A DNA stretch of 24,803 nt from contig JAYEIF010000035.1 of NCBI GenBank assembly GCA_034659895.1, positions 1 to 24,803 on the forward strand, read 5' to 3'. Origin of the DNA: B120-G9 sp034659895 (GTDB lineage Bacteria > Zixibacteria > MSB-5A5 > GN15 > FEB-12). This document shows positions 23,316 through 24,803 of the stretch, in pieces. Each line of letters begins with the position of its first letter. The first letter of the stretch is position 1. Position numbers and translations under genes: made by a program. Under the pieces are notes generated by a model. It ran no database searches. It was given only the letters and a program-made list of their open reading frames with translations, and was not told where the DNA came from.

Positions 23316-24560
23316 ATGTCAAGCTATAAACATATAGAAGTTCCAAAAGATGGCAAACCGATAGTTGTTCGAAATAAGAAACTTAAAGTTCCGAGCAATC
23401 CGATAATTCCAGTTATCGAAGGTGATGGTATCGGCCGTGACATTATGAAGGCTACCCGTCGGGTTGTCGATGCCGCAGTCGAGAAAACCTACAAAGGTCG
23501 AAAGAATATCGCATGGATGGATGTTTACGCTGGGGAAGCGGCTTTTGAGCGTTACAAAGAATGGTTGCCACAGGAGACTATCGATTCTATCAAGAAGTAT
23601 GTTGTTGCTCTTAAGGGGCCTCTGACTACACCAATTGGCGGTGGTTTCCGTTCGCTTAACGTTTCTCTTCGTCAGATTATCAATCTGTATGCCTGCGTGC
23701 GTCCTGTAAGTTACTTCAAAGGAGTTGGCTCGCCGGTTACCCATCCCGAGAAAATGGATGTGGTCATTTTCCGTGAGAACACCGAGGATGTCTATGCCGG
23801 TATTGAGTGGAAGAAAGGTACCAAGGATGTCAGGAAGGTCATCAACTGGCTCAATAAGAACATGAAAACAAATATCCGTGGAGACAGTGGGATTGGTATC
23901 AAACCTATCTCCATCACCGGTACCAAACGACTTGTGCGAAAGGCTATCCAATACGCGGTTGATAATAAACTGCCGACGGTGACGCTCGTTCACAAGGGTA
24001 ACATTATGAAATACACTGAAGGCGCATTCCGCGACTGGGGATACAAAGTTGCCACGAATGAGTTCCGAAATAAAGTCGTCACCGAGGATGAACTCTGGGA
24101 TAAGTTCAAAGGCAAAATGCCAAAGGGTAAGATACTTATCAAAGATCGCATTGCTGATTCTATATTCCAGCAGATTCTGACTCGCACCGACGAGTATGAT
24201 GTCCTCGCAACGCCGAATCTTAACGGTGACTATATCTCTGACGCATGTGCTGCACAGGTCGGAGGTCTAGGTATGGCTCCGGGTGCAAACATCGGGGATT
24301 ATATTGGTCTCTTTGAGGCAACTCATGGTACTGCTCCGAAGTATGCTGATAAGGATGTCATAAATCCGTGTTCTCTTATTCTGTCATCTTGTATGATGCT
24401 GGATTATCTTGGCTGGGATAAAGCGGCTACGATGATTAAGAAAGCAATTCAGAAGACAATCGATAAAAAGACTGTCACTTACGATCTGCATCGCCAGATG
24501 AAAGGCGCCAAGAAAGTCAAGACATCTCAGTTTGCTACTAACATCATAAAGAACATGTGA
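23316..24560 (+). CDS. icd: isocitrate dehydrogenase (NADP-type)
   Basis: This enzyme interconverts isocitrate and 2-oxoglutarate plus CO2. The 414-residue product aligns closely with the E. coli type: S113, N115, R119, R129, R153 and Y160 fall at the same numbers in GGGFRSLNVSLRQ and nearby segments. K341, Y342, Y388 and R392 match the NADP-selecting E. coli K344, Y345, Y391 and R395, so NADP use is likely. S113 is the site phosphorylated by AceK in E. coli; no aceK is present here. AAGGAG lies just before the ATG. It is the last gene of the operon and is followed by a strong terminator. Confidence 0.96.
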   Translation: MSSYKHIEVPKDGKPIVVRNKKLKVPSNPIIPVIEGDGIGRDIMKATRRVVDAAVEKTYKGRKNIAWMDVYAGEAAFERYKEWLPQETIDSIKKYVVALKGPLTTPIGGGFRSLNVSLRQIINLYACVRPVSYFKGVGSPVTHPEKMDVVIFRENTEDVYAGIEWKKGTKDVRKVINWLNKNMKTNIRGDSGIGIKPISITGTKRLVRKAIQYAVDNKLPTVTLVHKGNIMKYTEGAFRDWGYKVATNEFRNKVVTEDELWDKFKGKMPKGKILIKDRIADSIFQQILTRTDEYDVLATPNLNGDYISDACAAQVGGLGMAPGANIGDYIGLFEATHGTAPKYADKDVINPCSLILSSCMMLDYLGWDKAATMIKKAIQKTIDKKTVTYDLHRQMKGAKKVKTSQFATNIIKNM

Positions 24561-24589
24561 TGACGAATCAGCTTTAGAATCTATATGAG

Positions 24590-24619
24590 AAGGGAGACTA
24601 ATTGGGTCTCCCTTTTTTT
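24590..24619 (+). terminator. strong intrinsic terminator after icd
   Basis: AAGGGAGAC (24590-24598) pairs perfectly with GTCTCCCTT (24606-24614) across a 7-base loop. T-runs from 24613 to 24619 follow the stem. It lies 29 bases after the icd stop and ends the TCA-cycle operon. Confidence 0.93.
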
Positions 24620-24633
24620 ATTGAAGGGACTGA

Positions 24634-24665
24634 GAATGTCGAAACCGTCTTCGGTCCCGACATTC
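24634..24665. repeat. nested palindrome in non-coding DNA
   Basis: GAATGTCG (24634-24641) pairs with CGACATTC (24658-24665). Inside, ACCG (24644-24647) pairs with CGGT (24652-24655) around TCTT, leaving a 2x2 internal loop. It follows the terminator closely and no gene covers it, suggesting part of an intergenic repeat or structured RNA. Confidence 0.5.
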
Positions 24666-24688
24666 ACAATCCATACTCGCCTGGGTGC

Positions 24689-24712
24689 CATGCTCAAACT
24701 TGTTTGGGCATG
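24689..24712. repeat. second strong palindrome in non-coding DNA
   Basis: CATGCTCAAA (24689-24698) pairs with TTTGGGCATG (24703-24712) around CTTG, with one pair being T:G. In RNA from the plus strand that is a tolerated G-U pair, while the minus strand would have an A-C mismatch. No gene was recognised in 24620-24803. Confidence 0.5.
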
Positions 24713-24803
24713 TTTCAGGCCAGAGGAATACCCTCCGTATCAAGAGTTATTGGCCCACATCCCAAACCTGCCCAATCCTTATAGCTCGACCACTTCCAAT
24801 CTT

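Noticed and set aside
23319..23993. 224-residue minus-strand open frame
   Set aside because: It is antisense to icd, with no recognisable motif.
24602..24784. 60-residue plus-strand open frame after icd
   Set aside because: It begins inside the terminator and runs through both palindromes; no protein family is recognisable.
1..24803. CRISPR arrays, insertion sequences, tRNA or rRNA genes, prophage
   Set aside because: No spaced direct repeats, transposase or integrase motifs, or RNA gene signatures were seen on either strand.

Overview
The window is an ordinary, gene-dense stretch of chromosome from a Gram-negative bacterium. The evidence for this is the MlaE/MlaF lipid-transport pair, the bacterial DnaB, RadA, Tgt and YebC housekeeping proteins, close gene packing and clear Shine-Dalgarno sites. 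GC content is low to moderate by eye. The mix of genes (2-oxoglutarate:ferredoxin oxidoreductase, LDH-like malate dehydrogenase, a cyclic-2,3-diphosphoglycerate-synthetase-like GTPase, Smg/DUF494 joined to coaBC) would fit an uncultured lineage of the FCB type, for example Zixibacteria. That placement is a weak inference: no rRNA or other phylogenetic marker was analysed. I see no phage, insertion sequence, CRISPR array, tRNA or rRNA.

Layout. (1) 22-1975: yebC on the minus strand, then a small HIT-family protein with a predicted leaderless mRNA, then a one-domain TrmO. (2) 2075-10074: a tight run on the plus strand of smg, coaBC, family-4 uracil-DNA glycosylase, dnaB, mlaE, mlaF, radA and tgt, probably one transcript from a promoter near 2007-2036. 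(3) 10193-13232: an aldehyde dehydrogenase with its own sigma70-like promoter, then a COG2403 / cyclic-2,3-DPG-synthetase-like GTPase, ending near a hairpin at 13247-13268. (4) 13308-24560: carbamate kinase, a CCA-adding enzyme with an HD domain, sucC, sucD, korD-korA-korB-korC, ndk, a LarA-like nickel-pincer racemase, mdh and icd. This block closes with a strong intrinsic terminator at 24590-24619. (5) 24620-24803: no gene, but two strong palindromes that look like an intergenic repeat.

How the genes work together. Block 4 is a compact TCA-cycle module. Icd interconverts isocitrate and 2-oxoglutarate, KorABCD interconverts 2-oxoglutarate and succinyl-CoA with ferredoxin, SucCD interconverts succinyl-CoA and succinate, and Mdh interconverts malate and oxaloacetate. 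Ndk can exchange the nucleoside triphosphate made or used by SucCD. Use of a ferredoxin-linked KGOR allows operation in either direction, including the reductive branch. Citrate synthase or lyase, aconitase, fumarase and succinate dehydrogenase are not in the window.

The items most worth a second look are the COG2403 GTPase beside an orphan carbamate kinase, the LarA homologue with a full set of catalytic residues inside a TCA operon, the lysine-rich C-terminal tails on two unrelated enzymes, the SSB-like C-terminal tip of DnaB, and the palindromic element at the right end. I did not find a clear new defence or mobile system.
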